From: Anaerolineae bacterium
GTDB taxonomy: Bacteria > Chloroflexota > Anaerolineae > Anaerolineales > UBA4823
Assembly (NCBI GenBank): GCA_003327455.1
Contig: QOQU01000005.1
Span: forward strand, 1-64,000
DNA: 64,000 nucleotides
Direction: 5' to 3'
Made by a program: the position numbers and the translations under genes. Numbering within the stretch: the stretch's first letter is position 1; each line of letters opens with the position of its first letter. The notes under the pieces were generated by a model, which saw nothing but the letters and a program-made list of their open reading frames with translations, did no database searches and was not told where the DNA came from. This document shows, in pieces, positions 34,495 through 44,450 of this stretch.

Positions 34495-34636
34495 GTTGTC
34501 TCAACCCTTAGATGAAAATCCGGAAACTGCCTCTTCCCATTCAGCACTCCAGGGGTGAAGAATCAATCTGTATTCCCTCGCCCTGGGAAAATTTTCAGGG
34601 GTGGTTTGCAAGGGAGGGGTTTGGAGCATCTTGATT

Positions 34637-34673
34637 GCCGAGGGTGAAAGGATCAAGACCTTTCACCCTCGGC
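34637..34673 (-). terminator. Long hairpin after the ferritin gene
   Basis: A perfect 15-bp stem (34637-34651 with 34659-34673) and a 7-base loop lie 20 bases beyond the ferritin stop codon. The minus-strand tail is not a clean T-run, so termination may be partial. The rest of 34495-34693 shows no gene. Confidence 0.6.
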
Positions 34674-34693
34674 TTGCTCATTCTGGACTCTTT

Positions 34694-35194
34694 TTACTCT
34701 TCCTCGGGTTCGCGTTTTGCTAGTTCGTGGTCGAGCATGAGGATGGCTGTGCCATGTGCCTCGATCATCTTGAGCTTTTCGATGATTTCGGTGGCGTTCT
34801 TTTCTTCCTCCACCTGCTCTTCAATGAACCACTGCAACATCACCTGGCTGGGATAATCTTTCTCCTTGAGGGCGAGCTCATAGAGGTCATGGATGTTTTT
34901 GGTAACCTTTTGTTCATGAGCCAGCACCTGTTCAAAAGCTTCCAGATTGGACTTCCAGCTCGCAGGTGGCTGATCAATGGCTTTGAGGGTCACTTCGCCA
35001 CCCCGTTCCAGGATGAAGTCGTAGAACTTCATGGCATGACCGAGTTCCTCTTTTGCCTGGATGCGCAACCAGTTGGCAAAACCGCCCAGGGTTTTGCTCT
35101 CAAAGTGGGCTGCCATGGAAAGGTAAAGATAAGCCGAATACAGCTCGTTTTTGATTTGTTCATTCATTGCGTCTTGCATCGCTTTGGGTATCAT
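34694..35194 (-). CDS. ftnA: Ferritin
   Basis: A 166-residue non-heme ferritin. The four-helix bundle carries the ferroxidase-site residues in [23 protein letters not shown] and [18 protein letters not shown], and the later [13 protein letters not shown]. It oxidises Fe2+ and stores it in a 24-mer cage. An AAGGAG precedes the ATG. It sits beside the Fe-S-rich Hdr operon on the opposite strand. Confidence 0.96.
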   Translation of the reverse strand: MIPKAMQDAMNEQIKNELYSAYLYLSMAAHFESKTLGGFANWLRIQAKEELGHAMKFYDFILERGGEVTLKAIDQPPASWKSNLEAFEQVLAHEQKVTKNIHDLYELALKEKDYPSQVMLQWFIEEQVEEEKNATEIIEKLKMIEAHGTAILMLDHELAKREPEEE

Positions 35195-35381
35195 CGTTAT
35201 TACTCCTTCTAATGGTATGGCTCCTAAACAGGAGAAACAAGATTTTTTATCACTAAATTTATTCTATCATGGATAAACTGGAAATTATTGAGTTGAGAGG
35301 CATTTTGATAGATTTCTAACATATCCTGTTGGGAAGTCAGCAGTTTATAAAATCTGGTGATAATTTCTATCCAATTCCTTG

Positions 35382-35410
35382 TTGACAAGGGTAGCAAGCC
35401 TTGCTACAAT
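35382..35410 (+). promoter_or_regulatory. Promoter of the Hdr-MetVF operon
   Basis: TTGACA (35382-35387) and TACAAT (35405-35410) are separated by exactly 17 bp. It is the only good promoter upstream of the long plus-strand operon that runs to about 48240. Confidence 0.78.
35391..35407. promoter_or_regulatory. Perfect inverted repeat within the Hdr promoter
   Basis: GTAGCAAG (35391-35398) and CTTGCTAC (35400-35407) form a perfect 8-bp inverted repeat with one spacer base. It fills most of the spacer and reaches into the -10 box, so a bound protein would repress. The regulator is unknown. Confidence 0.65.
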
Positions 35411-35577
35411 GAATATAGTTCCATTGACCCGTCGTCGCACCAATTCAGGCAATCCCTGATTGGTCGATAGGGTTTCACCGAAATTCCATTGCCATCGCCC
35501 GATCTGCACCGATCAGGGAAGGTGTGTTTTATTACAGGTAGGTTACAGGCAGGTTGCAACCTACCGTCTCTGGAGCG
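35411..35577 (+). promoter_or_regulatory. Untranslated leader of the Hdr operon
   Basis: About 160 bases separate the promoter from the first start codon. The leader contains a stem CCAATTCAGG/CCTGATTGG with one bulged base (about 35439-35462). Near its end is a GTAGGTT/AACCTAC inverted repeat (about 35538-35564) close to the ribosome-binding site. No riboswitch consensus known to me is visible. Confidence 0.4.
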
Positions 35578-38500
35578 ATGGCAGTCCGAAAGTCTCTTCG
35601 CCAAACGATTCGTCCCAGACCAGCTTCAGCGATGGTGATTGGAGGTGGAATTGGGGGAATGCGCGCCGCCCTCGATTTGGCTGAGGCGGGATTGAAAGTA
35701 TACCTTGTCGAGCAGACCCCCTGCCTGGGCGGGCGAGTGGCTCAATTAGGTTTTATGTTCCCTCAACATGACTGTGTTTTATGCCGCGGCACCGCCGATC
35801 ATGGCTATGGCTGTACGCGTCCTTCCATTTCCCCCGCTTATATCCAGCATAATCAGCACCCGAATATCGAAATCTTGACCTTAACCCGTGTTGTGGATGT
35901 TGCCGGGCAGGCAGGAGATTTTACGGTCTCGCTTCGTCAGGAACCGCGTTATGTGGACATCAATCGATGTATCAATTGTGGCTATTGTGCCCAGGTTTGT
36001 CCCGTTGAATTACCGGATTCCTATCAGAGGGGGCTGACTTTACGCAAGGCAGCCTATAAAGTGGCTGCCCGGGCGACACCAGATGCGTATGTGATTGATT
36101 ACGGACCTTATTGTGAAACGTGTGGAAAATGTGCAGAGGTTTGTCCTACAGAAGCCATTAACCTTCAGGATCAACCTCGCCTGTTGACCGTAGAAGTTGG
36201 GGCGATCATCCTGGCAATTGGTTTTCAAGTCTTCAATCCTTCCGAACTTGAGGAATTGGGATTTGGGCGGTATGTAAATGTCCTGGAAGCCATGCAGTAT
36301 GAGCGGTTGGCGAGTCGTTCTGGCCCTACCGAAGGGATCATCCAAAGGCCATCGGACCATAAAAAACCTCGCTCCATTTTATGGTTGCAATGCGTCGGTT
36401 CTCGCGATCAAGAGCACACTTACTGCTCGTCCATCTGTTGTATGTTTGCCACGAAAGAAGCTATTCTGGCAAAACAGCGTTTAGGCCCGCAGGTGGAATG
36501 CACGGTCTTTAACATGGATGAACGGGCTTTCAATAAAGAGTACAGCCGCTATTTTGCGCGGGCGCGCCAGGAACACGGGATACGCTATGTCCATTGTCGG
36601 TTGTCGGGCATCTATGAAGACCCTCAGACAAAAGACTTAATTGTGCAGTATGCAACACCCAATGGAACAAAAATCGAAGAACGGTTTGAATTGGTCGTCT
36701 TGGCCACCGGATTGCAACCACCTGCGGCGGCAAGAGATTTATTCTCAATCCTGAAGATCGAGCCAAATGAGTTTGGTTTTTGTCAGACCGATAAATTCGT
36801 GCCGTTGCAGACCTCGCGTCCCGGCGTATTTGTTTGTGGGGCTTTTTCATCCCCGAAGGAGATTGTCGAGACGATACTGGATGCCAGCGGGGCGGCAGCT
36901 GAAGTGATGCGCTTGCTCAACGATCGTTTGAATGCCTATCGCTTCTCCCATGAAGCACCATTTCTTACCCACGAAAGCTTTCCACCCGAACGAGATGTTA
37001 GTGGTGAACCCCCTCGAATTGGCGTCTTTAATTGCACCTGTGCCGGCACGTTGTGTGAGACACTTGATCTTAAAGCGATCACTCAGCAGGCTGCGGAATG
37101 GCAGGCAGTGCAATTTGCCCAATTGCTGGATCTGGCTTGTTTCCCGCATGGCTTGCAGCAAATTCAATCTGCAATTCAAGAACATGCGCTGAATCGCGTC
37201 GTCATTGGGGCGTGTAGCAATCGCACCCACGATTCTCTCTTTCAAAAGACGGTGCGGGCAGCGGGGTTGAACCCTTATCTTCTGGAAGTGGTCAATCTCC
37301 AGGAGCAGTGCAGTCGGGTTCATCGCTGGCAGAGCGAACAGGCAAACCGTAAAGCCCGCGAAATGTTACGCATGGCTGTTGGACGGGTGAGTCTGGCAAG
37401 GGCGGTACATAAAGAAAAGCATGCCTGTCATCCGGCGGCTTTGGTCATTGGGGGCGGAGTAGCAGGTATGACGGCGGCGCTGGCAATTGCGGACAGTGGT
37501 TATGACGTTCATTTAGTGGAACGGTCGGAGATGCTGGGGGGAAATCTTCTGAATCTTTATTATGTAGCCGAAGGGTATAACCCTCAACGGCTCTTGAGAG
37601 ATCTGGTCAACCGGGTGCGCGCCCATACCCGTATTCAGGTATATACGCGTACGGAGGTGGCCCGTCATCGCGGGCACGTGGGAGATTTCCGTTCAGAGTT
37701 ACGAACGCTTTTACCGGATGGCAAAGTCATCGCTACAGAAGTGCGACACGGAGTAACCATCGTGGCAACCGGGGGTCAGGAGGCACATCAACACCCCTGG
37801 TTGAAGTTGCCTGGTGTGATCACCCAGCGAGAATTGGAAGAGATGATCATTCATGAGCCGCAAAAGGTGGCGGAATGGAAAAAGGTGGTCATGATCCAGT
37901 GTGTTGGCAAGGATGGTACGGCGGATTATTGCTCCAGAGTCTGCTGTACCAATACGATGAAAAACGCCATTCGTTTGCGCCTGTTTAACCCTGCCTGTCA
38001 GGTGATGGTTTTGCATCGCAACATTGTCACCTATGGCTTTCGAGAAAAATATTATACCGAAGCACGCCAACGGGGAGTACTCTTTGTGCGCTGGTCGGAT
38101 GAACTCCCGCCGCAGGTATTTTGGGACGAGGTTTCGGGGAAGCCGGTGGTGCGTGTGCGCGACTTAGCCCTGGATCGCTGGCTGGAGGTGCACGCGGATG
38201 TTGTACCGCTCAGTGTTTCTGTTGTGCCATCTGAGGGCAGTGAAGCTTTAGCGCGAAAGTTACGGGTGCCCTTATCAAGTGAAGGCTTTTTTGAGGAAGC
38301 CCAGCTCAAATTGCGCCCGATGGACTTTATGCGCGAAGGAATTTTCCTGGCTGGCATGGCAGCCTATCCAAAATTCATTGAAGAGAGCATCAGTCACGCT
38401 TTGGCGGCTGCCGGTCGGGCTTTGACATTGCTAACCCAAAAATCGCTCTTCCTCGGCGGTGTGGTGGCGTATGTCGACCCCCAAAAATGTGTCGGTTGTC

Positions 38501-38811
38501 TGACCTGCACCCGCACCTGTCCTTTTGGGATACCTCAGGTGATTCAACCGACCGAATGGATCGAGATGAGTGGTGAGCAGAGTGCAGATGGTTTTTATGC
38601 TGATTTGCCTTCCCGCCATCAGCAATTGCGCACCGGGGTAGGCGGCCTGGGCGGGGCAGCTTTTATCGATCCGGCTCAATGTCAGGGTTGTGGCACGTGT
38701 ACAGGCGAATGCCCGGCAAACGCCATTCAGCTGGTTCACTACACAGATGAGCAAATGATGCTTCGCCAGATTCGAGGGTTAGGAGAATGGTTGACCGATC
38801 CTATCCACTAA
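35578..38811 (+). CDS. hdrA: HdrA-type flavoprotein, double-FAD form (electron bifurcation)
   Basis: About 1077 residues. Order: FAD module 1 (AMVIGGGIGGMRAALDLAE); a four-Cys [4Fe-4S] site (CINCGYCAQVC, about 131-141); a second site (CETCGKCAEVC, about 179-189); the HdrA/QmoA cysteine segment CVGSRDQEHTYCSSICCM; an HdrA N-terminal-type domain (IGVFNCTCAG); FAD module 2 (ALVIGGGVAGMTAALAIAD, about 620); and two C-terminal [4Fe-4S] sites (CVGCLTCTRTC, CQGCGTCTGEC). The FAD of HdrA is the bifurcating flavin in Hdr complexes. A TTG at 35554 would add eight residues. The gene heads an operon with mvhD, hdrA2, metVF and hdrCB. The DCVLCRGTADHGYGC insert in module 1 differs from the second HdrA. 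Confidence 0.88.
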   Translation: MAVRKSLRQTIRPRPASAMVIGGGIGGMRAALDLAEAGLKVYLVEQTPCLGGRVAQLGFMFPQHDCVLCRGTADHGYGCTRPSISPAYIQHNQHPNIEILTLTRVVDVAGQAGDFTVSLRQEPRYVDINRCINCGYCAQVCPVELPDSYQRGLTLRKAAYKVAARATPDAYVIDYGPYCETCGKCAEVCPTEAINLQDQPRLLTVEVGAIILAIGFQVFNPSELEELGFGRYVNVLEAMQYERLASRSGPTEGIIQRPSDHKKPRSILWLQCVGSRDQEHTYCSSICCMFATKEAILAKQRLGPQVECTVFNMDERAFNKEYSRYFARARQEHGIRYVHCRLSGIYEDPQTKDLIVQYATPNGTKIEERFELVVLATGLQPPAAARDLFSILKIEPNEFGFCQTDKFVPLQTSRPGVFVCGAFSSPKEIVETILDASGAAAEVMRLLNDRLNAYRFSHEAPFLTHESFPPERDVSGEPPRIGVFNCTCAGTLCETLDLKAITQQAAEWQAVQFAQLLDLACFPHGLQQIQSAIQEHALNRVVIGACSNRTHDSLFQKTVRAAGLNPYLLEVVNLQEQCSRVHRWQSEQANRKAREMLRMAVGRVSLARAVHKEKHACHPAALVIGGGVAGMTAALAIADSGYDVHLVERSEMLGGNLLNLYYVAEGYNPQRLLRDLVNRVRAHTRIQVYTRTEVARHRGHVGDFRSELRTLLPDGKVIATEVRHGVTIVATGGQEAHQHPWLKLPGVITQRELEEMIIHEPQKVAEWKKVVMIQCVGKDGTADYCSRVCCTNTMKNAIRLRLFNPACQVMVLHRNIVTYGFREKYYTEARQRGVLFVRWSDELPPQVFWDEVSGKPVVRVRDLALDRWLEVHADVVPLSVSVVPSEGSEALARKLRVPLSSEGFFEEAQLKLRPMDFMREGIFLAGMAAYPKFIEESISHALAAAGRALTLLTQKSLFLGGVVAYVDPQKCVGCLTCTRTCPFGIPQVIQPTEWIEMSGEQSADGFYADLPSRHQQLRTGVGGLGGAAFIDPAQCQGCGTCTGECPANAIQLVHYTDEQMMLRQIRGLGEWLTDPIH

Positions 38812-39341
38812 CTTCGCCAACACTCGTGGAAAAGCCACTTGCGGCAGAGTTTGAACCACAAATTACTGCCTTTTACTGCATTTATTGTGGCTATATGGCT
38901 GCCGATACGGCTGGAATCTTACATGTGCAATATCCACCCAACGTTAAGTTCGTACGCATGCCCTGCACCGGCAAAACCGATATCCGTTATATCCTGGAAG
39001 CCTTCGAACAAGGGGCTGATGGCGTTTATGTGGTGGCTTGTCCGATCGGCAATTGCCATCATGTGCGCGGCAACGAGCGGGGTTGGGCGCGCGTGAAACG
39101 GGCGAAGAAAATTCTCGATGAGATCGGTTTGGGTGGGGAACGTTTAGATATCTTTTTCATGTCGGGCAGCCAGGGAGCTTCTTTTGCAATCGCTGCCCAA
39201 ACCATGACAGAACGCATCCGCAAGCTTGGCCCAAGCCCGATCAAAAGCCAGCCAATCGAGAGAGAGCGGCAGGCTTCTGAGGACGCAAGTGATGAAGAAA
39301 TCAACTTTCGAGGCAGGAGGCCACGCAAAACAAACGAGTGA
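38787..39341 (+). CDS. mvhD: MvhD-type [2Fe-2S] electron-transfer subunit, copy 1
   Basis: About 184 residues. MvhD links HdrA to its electron-donor enzyme. The [2Fe-2S] ligands are visible as FYCIYCGYMAAD, FVRMPCTG and VVACPIGNCHH, and HVRGNERGWARVKR follows the family pattern. The C-terminal tail of about 40 charged residues is not part of the usual domain. The start overlaps the hdrA stop by 25 bases; a GTG at 38826 is a weaker alternative. FFMSGSQG replaces the more usual WxSASEG segment. Confidence 0.88.
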   Translation: MVDRSYPLTSPTLVEKPLAAEFEPQITAFYCIYCGYMAADTAGILHVQYPPNVKFVRMPCTGKTDIRYILEAFEQGADGVYVVACPIGNCHHVRGNERGWARVKRAKKILDEIGLGGERLDIFFMSGSQGASFAIAAQTMTERIRKLGPSPIKSQPIERERQASEDASDEEINFRGRRPRKTNE

Positions 39342-39363
39342 TGGTTGAATGAGGTGCGATGCC

Positions 39364-42300
39364 ATGCAAAATACGCCAAAGGAGGAATTTCGCCTAAACT
39401 CAGAGAGCGATCCTGACCCCATTGGGGCGGTGATGGTGGTCGGAGGTGGCATAGCCGGAATGCAAGCTGCTCTTGACCTTGCCGATCAGGGCTTCAAAGT
39501 TTACTTGATCGAAGCCAGGAGCGCCATTGGTGGCAAAATGGCACAACTGGATAAAACCTTTCCGACCAATGACTGTGCCATGTGCACCATCTCGCCCAAA
39601 CTGGTGGAAACCGGACGACATCCCAACATCGAATTAATGACCCTCACTCAAGTGGTGGATGTGCGCGGCGAAGCAGGCAATTTTACAGTAACCTTACAAC
39701 ATGAACCGCGCTATGTGGACAGCAGTAAATGCGTGGCGTGTGGAGATTGCGAGAAGGTTTGCCCGGTCATTGTTCCGGATCGATTTAATGAAAACCTGAT
39801 TAAGAAACACGCGATTCATAAACTTTATCCTCAGGCTGTTCCCAATGCTTATGCGATTGAAAAACGCGGCATTTCCCCGTGCCGGGATGCCTGTCCGGCC
39901 GGACAACGTGCCCAGGGATATATTGCCCTGATCCGCGAGGGACGCTATCACGATGCGCTGCGGGTGATCAAGATGGATAACCCCTTTCCAGGCATCTGTG
40001 GGCGGATTTGCAATCATCGGTGTGAGACTGCCTGTAACCGGGGTCTTGTCGATGAACCGATCAATATTCGAGCGCTCAAGCGGTTTGTCACCGACAAGGT
40101 GTATGCGGAACCACGTCAACCTGTTGAACCAGCCCCCAGGCTGTATCCCCAACGGGTTGCCATTATCGGCGCCGGTCCGTGTGGGCTGACGGCTGCTCAG
40201 GACCTGGTGAAGGCTGGCTACGGCGTGACGGTCTTCGAAGCAATGCCGGTTGCCGGTGGAATGTTGCGCTTGGGGGTGCCCGAATATCGTTTGCCAACCT
40301 GGATTATAGAACGAGAAGTGCAGGATATTCTCGATTTAGGGGTAGAACTACGCCTGAACACGCAGGTCAATAACCTGGATGATGTTTTTGCTGAAGGTTT
40401 CGATGCGGTATTGATTGCCGTTGGGGCGCATGAGGGGATTCGCCTGCGAATCCCGGGTGCCAACCTTGAAGGGGTGCTGGTAAATACCCATTTTCTGCGG
40501 GATGTGCGCCTGGGTAAGTATGTACCGCGCCGTGAAAATGGCAATCCTCTTGAAGAAGGCAAGTACCAGCTAGGGAAAAATGTGCTTGTTCTGGGGGGAG
40601 GTAATGTGGCTGTAGATTGTGCGCGTACTGCGGTACGTTTGGGGGCAAAAGTTGCCATGGCTTGTCTTGAATCGCGGGAAACAATGCCAGCTCACCCCTG
40701 GGAAGTGCAAGCCGCGGAAGAAGAGGGCGTGCAAATTTATAACGACCTGACATTCGAGCAGATCCTTGCGGATGAAAATGGACATGCCTGTGGGGTGGAG
40801 TGTATGCGGGTGGCATCTTTCCATTTCGACGAAAGTGGCCGCTTGCATGTCGAAAAAGTGCCCGAATCCAATTTTGTTATTCCCTGTAACACAGTGATCT
40901 TTTCCGTTGGTCAGCGAGCCGGGCTGGCGTTTATCCCTGCTGACGCTGGGGTGGGAATTACTCCCAAGCAGACCATCGCCATTAACCCAAACACCATGGC
41001 TGCCACAAGACCAGGCGTGTTTGCGGCCGGGGATAGTGTTTCGGGGACGGCTTTTGTGATCGAAGCAGTTGCCAGTGGTCACAAGGCGGCCGAATCCATT
41101 CTGCGCTACCTGCAAGGAGAAGCCCTGGAGCGTCCCCCTAAGCCCGAGTTGCCGGTTGTCCGATTGAGCCAGCAAGAAATAGAAGAACGGATAGCCAGAG
41201 GGGAAATTCATCGCCAGGGTCGCGTGCCTTTACCCGAATTGCCGCCCGAACTACGGCGCGCCAGCTTTGAAGAGGTGGAGCGCGGTTATGACGATGAAAG
41301 CGCCCAGGCAGAAGCAGCGCGCTGTCTGGCATGTGGGGTCTGTTCTGAATGTATGAGCTGTGTGTTTGCCTGTGGCGCAAACGCGATCGATCACGATATG
41401 CCTCCCGTACGGGAGGATATAAAAGTGGGAGCGATTATTCTTGCTCCCGGTTATGAAATCTACCGTGCCGAACTTTCGGAGGAGTACGGTTATGGTAGAT
41501 ATCCGAATGTCATTACGGCTTTACAATATGAGCGTTTGCTTTCTGCATCCGGCCCAACCTTTGGGGCTATTCAGCGACCGTCGGATGGCCGGCAACCGCA
41601 CCGAATTGCCTTTCTCCAGTGTGTTGGATCGCGTGACCAGAGCCATGATTATTGCTCCGCCGTATGCTGCATGTATGCTACCAAAGAAGCCATCATGACC
41701 AAAGAACATCATCCTGAAATTGATCTTCAGGTTTTCATGATGGACATGCGGGCATTCTCAAAGGGGTATTGGGCGTATTTTGAACGGGCAGAGAAAACCT
41801 ATGGCGTTCAGTATACCCGTTGTCGGGTGAGTTGCGTAAGAGAGGACCCACAAACCCATAACCTATGGCTTACCTATCAGGACGATCAGAACCAGCTTCA
41901 TTCGCGCGAGTTTGAATTGGTCGTGCTATCGGTGGGGATGGAGATTTCGCCGGAAGTGCGGAATCTTGGGCGGCGCCTTGGGATTGAACTGGATGAATAC
42001 GGCTTTTGTCATACGGTTCAGTTCAATCCTGTACAAACCAGTCGCGCCGGGATTTATGCTGTGGGTCCTTTTCGGGAGCCAAAGGACATCCCCGAAACAG
42101 TGGTCGAAGCCAGCGGCGCATCTGCCAGCGCTGCAGCTCAATTGAGTAGGGCTCGCTTTCAATTAACCTCCACACCCGAATTTCCACCCGAACGTGATGT
42201 GAGCAATGAAGAACCGCGGATCGGAGTTTTTGTCTGTCATTGTGGTTCGAATATCGGAGGGTATCTGGATGTACCCGCCGTAACTGAATACGCCCGTCAT

Positions 42301-43947
42301 TTGCCGTATGTTGTCCATGCCGAGGATAACCTGTATACCTGTTCTCAGGATAGCATTCGTCACATTACCGAGCAAATAAAAGCATTGAATCTGAATCGCG
42401 TTGTTGTCGCCTCCTGTACACCCTTAACCCATCAACCACTCTTCCAGGATGTCTTACGGGCGGCGGGACTGAATCCCTATTTATTTGAGATGGCAAATAT
42501 ACGCAATCAATGTTCGTGGGTCCATTCCCATGATTGGGAAGCGGCAACCGAGAAAGCCTGCCAGTTGGTGCGGATGGCAGTAGCGAAAGCTGCGCTGCTG
42601 ACTCCTCAACAAACCATCCCTGTACCGATAGAACACTCCGCTTTGGTGGTAGGCGGTGGTGTAAGCGGTCTCTCCGCAGCCCTGAATCTCGCTCAGCAAG
42701 GATTTAAAGTACATCTGGTAGAGCGGGAGGCTGAGCTTGGCGGGAATCTCCGCCGTGTGGTTACTCCCTTTCCGGTAGGGACGGTGAATGCATTGCCGAG
42801 CGAGCCGCAAGCCTTGCTGGCTTACCTGATTCAACAAGTTAAGAGCCAGCCGAACATCGTGATTCATACCCAAAGCCGCGTGGTGGACTTTGGTGGCTTC
42901 AGCGGCAATTTCGTGACCAGAGTGGAAACGAGTGATGGCAGACGCGAAGAAATTCGACATGGTGTAACAATTCTGGCAATTGGTGGGCAGGAATATCGAG
43001 GACCGGAGTACGGCTTGGGTAGCCATCCGGCAATTCTCACCCAGTTGGATCTCGAGGAGAAGATTGCCTTGCATCCTGACCAGGTGCGATCCTGGAAATC
43101 CCTGGCGATGATCTTATGTGTTGGTCCTGCTGAGCAGTATTGCAGTCGGATCTGTTGCAGCGTGGCTCTTAAAAACGCCCTGGCATTAAAAGAGCTTAAT
43201 CCGCAGTTACAAATCACCATCCTGTATCGGGATATGCGTGCCTATGGCTTCAAGGAGCGACTTTATACCCGGGCTCGTGCCAGAGGAGTCCTGTTCGTGC
43301 GCTATACAGCAGATCACAAACCACAGGTGCGTGTTGAAAGTGAGCAAAGATTATGCATCGAAGCAACAGACCTATCCCTCAACCGAAAAATCGTCCTCAG
43401 TGTCGATGCTTTGGCTTTATCGATGCCGGTTGTGCCTTCCGAGACGGCTGAAGAAATCTCGAAGTTGTTCAAAGTGCCACGCGGCGCCGATGGCTTTTTC
43501 CAGGAGGCGCACGTTAAGCTGCGCCCCGTGGATGTCTCGACCGAAGGAATCTATATCGCCGGTATGGCTCATTATCCAAAACTGGTTGATGAAAGCATGA
43601 TTCAGGCTCTGGCAGCAGCCTCACGGGCTGGGCGAGTATTAAGTCAGGAAGCCATCTCCGCCGGGGGGAGAGTGGCAGTTGTCGATACGGATAGATGCAC
43701 GGCTTGTCTGACGTGTGTGCGAATCTGCCCCTTCAACGTCCCTCAAATCAAGCCCGACCAGAGAGGTGTTGGTGGAATCCAGGGCGCGGCATACATCGAA
43801 GCTGCTGTTTGTCAGGGTTGTGGCACCTGTGTGGCTGAGTGTCCGGCTCGAGCAATCCAGTTGATGTACTTCACCGATGCCCAAATTTTGGCAAAAGTTT
43901 CGGCTTTGTTTGCATCAGAAAGCACTCAAGAGGTATGTCTGAGCTAA
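39364..43947 (+). CDS. hdrA: HdrA-type flavoprotein with an inserted GltD/NfnB-like NAD(P)H oxidoreductase
   Basis: About 1527 residues, exceptionally long. FAD module 1 (VMVVGGGIAGMQAALDLAD) and a [4Fe-4S] site (CVACGDCEKVC, about 123) are followed at about 168-650 by a complete GltD-like unit. That unit has CRDACPAGQ, NPFPGICGRICNHRCETAC, a FAD fold VAIIGAGPCGLTAAQDL and a nucleotide fold VLVLGGGNVAVDCARTA (about 407). HdrA sequence then resumes at CLACGVCSECMSC with CVGSRDQSHDYCSAVCCM, an HdrA N-domain (IGVFVCHCGSNIGG), FAD module 2 (ALVVGGGVSGLSAALNLAQ) and two C-terminal [4Fe-4S] sites. The ATG at 39364 has GAGGTG seven bases upstream; an ATG at 39349 would include that site. A direct NAD(P)H entry into the bifurcating complex is inferred. 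Confidence 0.9.
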   Translation: MQNTPKEEFRLNSESDPDPIGAVMVVGGGIAGMQAALDLADQGFKVYLIEARSAIGGKMAQLDKTFPTNDCAMCTISPKLVETGRHPNIELMTLTQVVDVRGEAGNFTVTLQHEPRYVDSSKCVACGDCEKVCPVIVPDRFNENLIKKHAIHKLYPQAVPNAYAIEKRGISPCRDACPAGQRAQGYIALIREGRYHDALRVIKMDNPFPGICGRICNHRCETACNRGLVDEPINIRALKRFVTDKVYAEPRQPVEPAPRLYPQRVAIIGAGPCGLTAAQDLVKAGYGVTVFEAMPVAGGMLRLGVPEYRLPTWIIEREVQDILDLGVELRLNTQVNNLDDVFAEGFDAVLIAVGAHEGIRLRIPGANLEGVLVNTHFLRDVRLGKYVPRRENGNPLEEGKYQLGKNVLVLGGGNVAVDCARTAVRLGAKVAMACLESRETMPAHPWEVQAAEEEGVQIYNDLTFEQILADENGHACGVECMRVASFHFDESGRLHVEKVPESNFVIPCNTVIFSVGQRAGLAFIPADAGVGITPKQTIAINPNTMAATRPGVFAAGDSVSGTAFVIEAVASGHKAAESILRYLQGEALERPPKPELPVVRLSQQEIEERIARGEIHRQGRVPLPELPPELRRASFEEVERGYDDESAQAEAARCLACGVCSECMSCVFACGANAIDHDMPPVREDIKVGAIILAPGYEIYRAELSEEYGYGRYPNVITALQYERLLSASGPTFGAIQRPSDGRQPHRIAFLQCVGSRDQSHDYCSAVCCMYATKEAIMTKEHHPEIDLQVFMMDMRAFSKGYWAYFERAEKTYGVQYTRCRVSCVREDPQTHNLWLTYQDDQNQLHSREFELVVLSVGMEISPEVRNLGRRLGIELDEYGFCHTVQFNPVQTSRAGIYAVGPFREPKDIPETVVEASGASASAAAQLSRARFQLTSTPEFPPERDVSNEEPRIGVFVCHCGSNIGGYLDVPAVTEYARHLPYVVHAEDNLYTCSQDSIRHITEQIKALNLNRVVVASCTPLTHQPLFQDVLRAAGLNPYLFEMANIRNQCSWVHSHDWEAATEKACQLVRMAVAKAALLTPQQTIPVPIEHSALVVGGGVSGLSAALNLAQQGFKVHLVEREAELGGNLRRVVTPFPVGTVNALPSEPQALLAYLIQQVKSQPNIVIHTQSRVVDFGGFSGNFVTRVETSDGRREEIRHGVTILAIGGQEYRGPEYGLGSHPAILTQLDLEEKIALHPDQVRSWKSLAMILCVGPAEQYCSRICCSVALKNALALKELNPQLQITILYRDMRAYGFKERLYTRARARGVLFVRYTADHKPQVRVESEQRLCIEATDLSLNRKIVLSVDALALSMPVVPSETAEEISKLFKVPRGADGFFQEAHVKLRPVDVSTEGIYIAGMAHYPKLVDESMIQALAAASRAGRVLSQEAISAGGRVAVVDTDRCTACLTCVRICPFNVPQIKPDQRGVGGIQGAAYIEAAVCQGCGTCVAECPARAIQLMYFTDAQILAKVSALFASESTQEVCLS

Positions 43948-44396
43948 ACACGGATTATCAGATTATTGCTTTTTGCTGCCAATACTGTGCCTATGCAGCG
44001 GCAGATCTGGCTGGCGGATTGCGTTTGCAGTATCCACCGAACGTGAAGATTGTCCAGATTCCCTGTACAGGCAAGATGGATGTGCTGTATGCCCTGCAAG
44101 CATTTGAAGCTGGAGCGGATGCCGTAATGGTGGCAGGTTGCATGCCGGGCGATTGTCATTTTTTGGAAGGAAATACCAATGCCATTCGAAGGGTTGAACG
44201 AGTGAAAGACCTTTTAAAACAGATTGGCTTAGAGCCTGAGAGGATCAAGATGTTTCATATCTCTTCTTCGATGGCAAGTCAATTTGTCTCTGCAACCGAA
44301 GAGATGTTAAGGGTGGTGGAAATGCTGGGCCCGAACCCATTGCGGATGAACGGCAAAGCCAACCGAAAGGAGGTTCAGAGCGGGCATGCCAGTTGA
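43935..44396 (+). CDS. mvhD: MvhD-type [2Fe-2S] electron-transfer subunit, copy 2
   Basis: 153 residues, close to the usual MvhD length. Ligand positions are FCCQYCAYAAADLAGG, VQIPCTG and VAGCMPGDCHFLEGN, nearer the family consensus than copy 1. The ATG at 43935 overlaps the hdrA2 stop by 13 bases. It presumably pairs with the NAD(P)H-linked HdrA, while copy 1 pairs with the shorter HdrA. Confidence 0.92.
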   Translation: MSELNTDYQIIAFCCQYCAYAAADLAGGLRLQYPPNVKIVQIPCTGKMDVLYALQAFEAGADAVMVAGCMPGDCHFLEGNTNAIRRVERVKDLLKQIGLEPERIKMFHISSSMASQFVSATEEMLRVVEMLGPNPLRMNGKANRKEVQSGHAS

Positions 44397-44450
44397 CAAC
44401 CATTGCAAATTGATTCTTGCAATCCTCTTTTTCATCTTTGGAGGTGTTCA

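Noticed and set aside
39864-41322. GltD-like region as a separate gene
   Set aside because: It is in one continuous frame with the HdrA parts, has no start signal of its own, and the HdrA sequence resumes directly after it.
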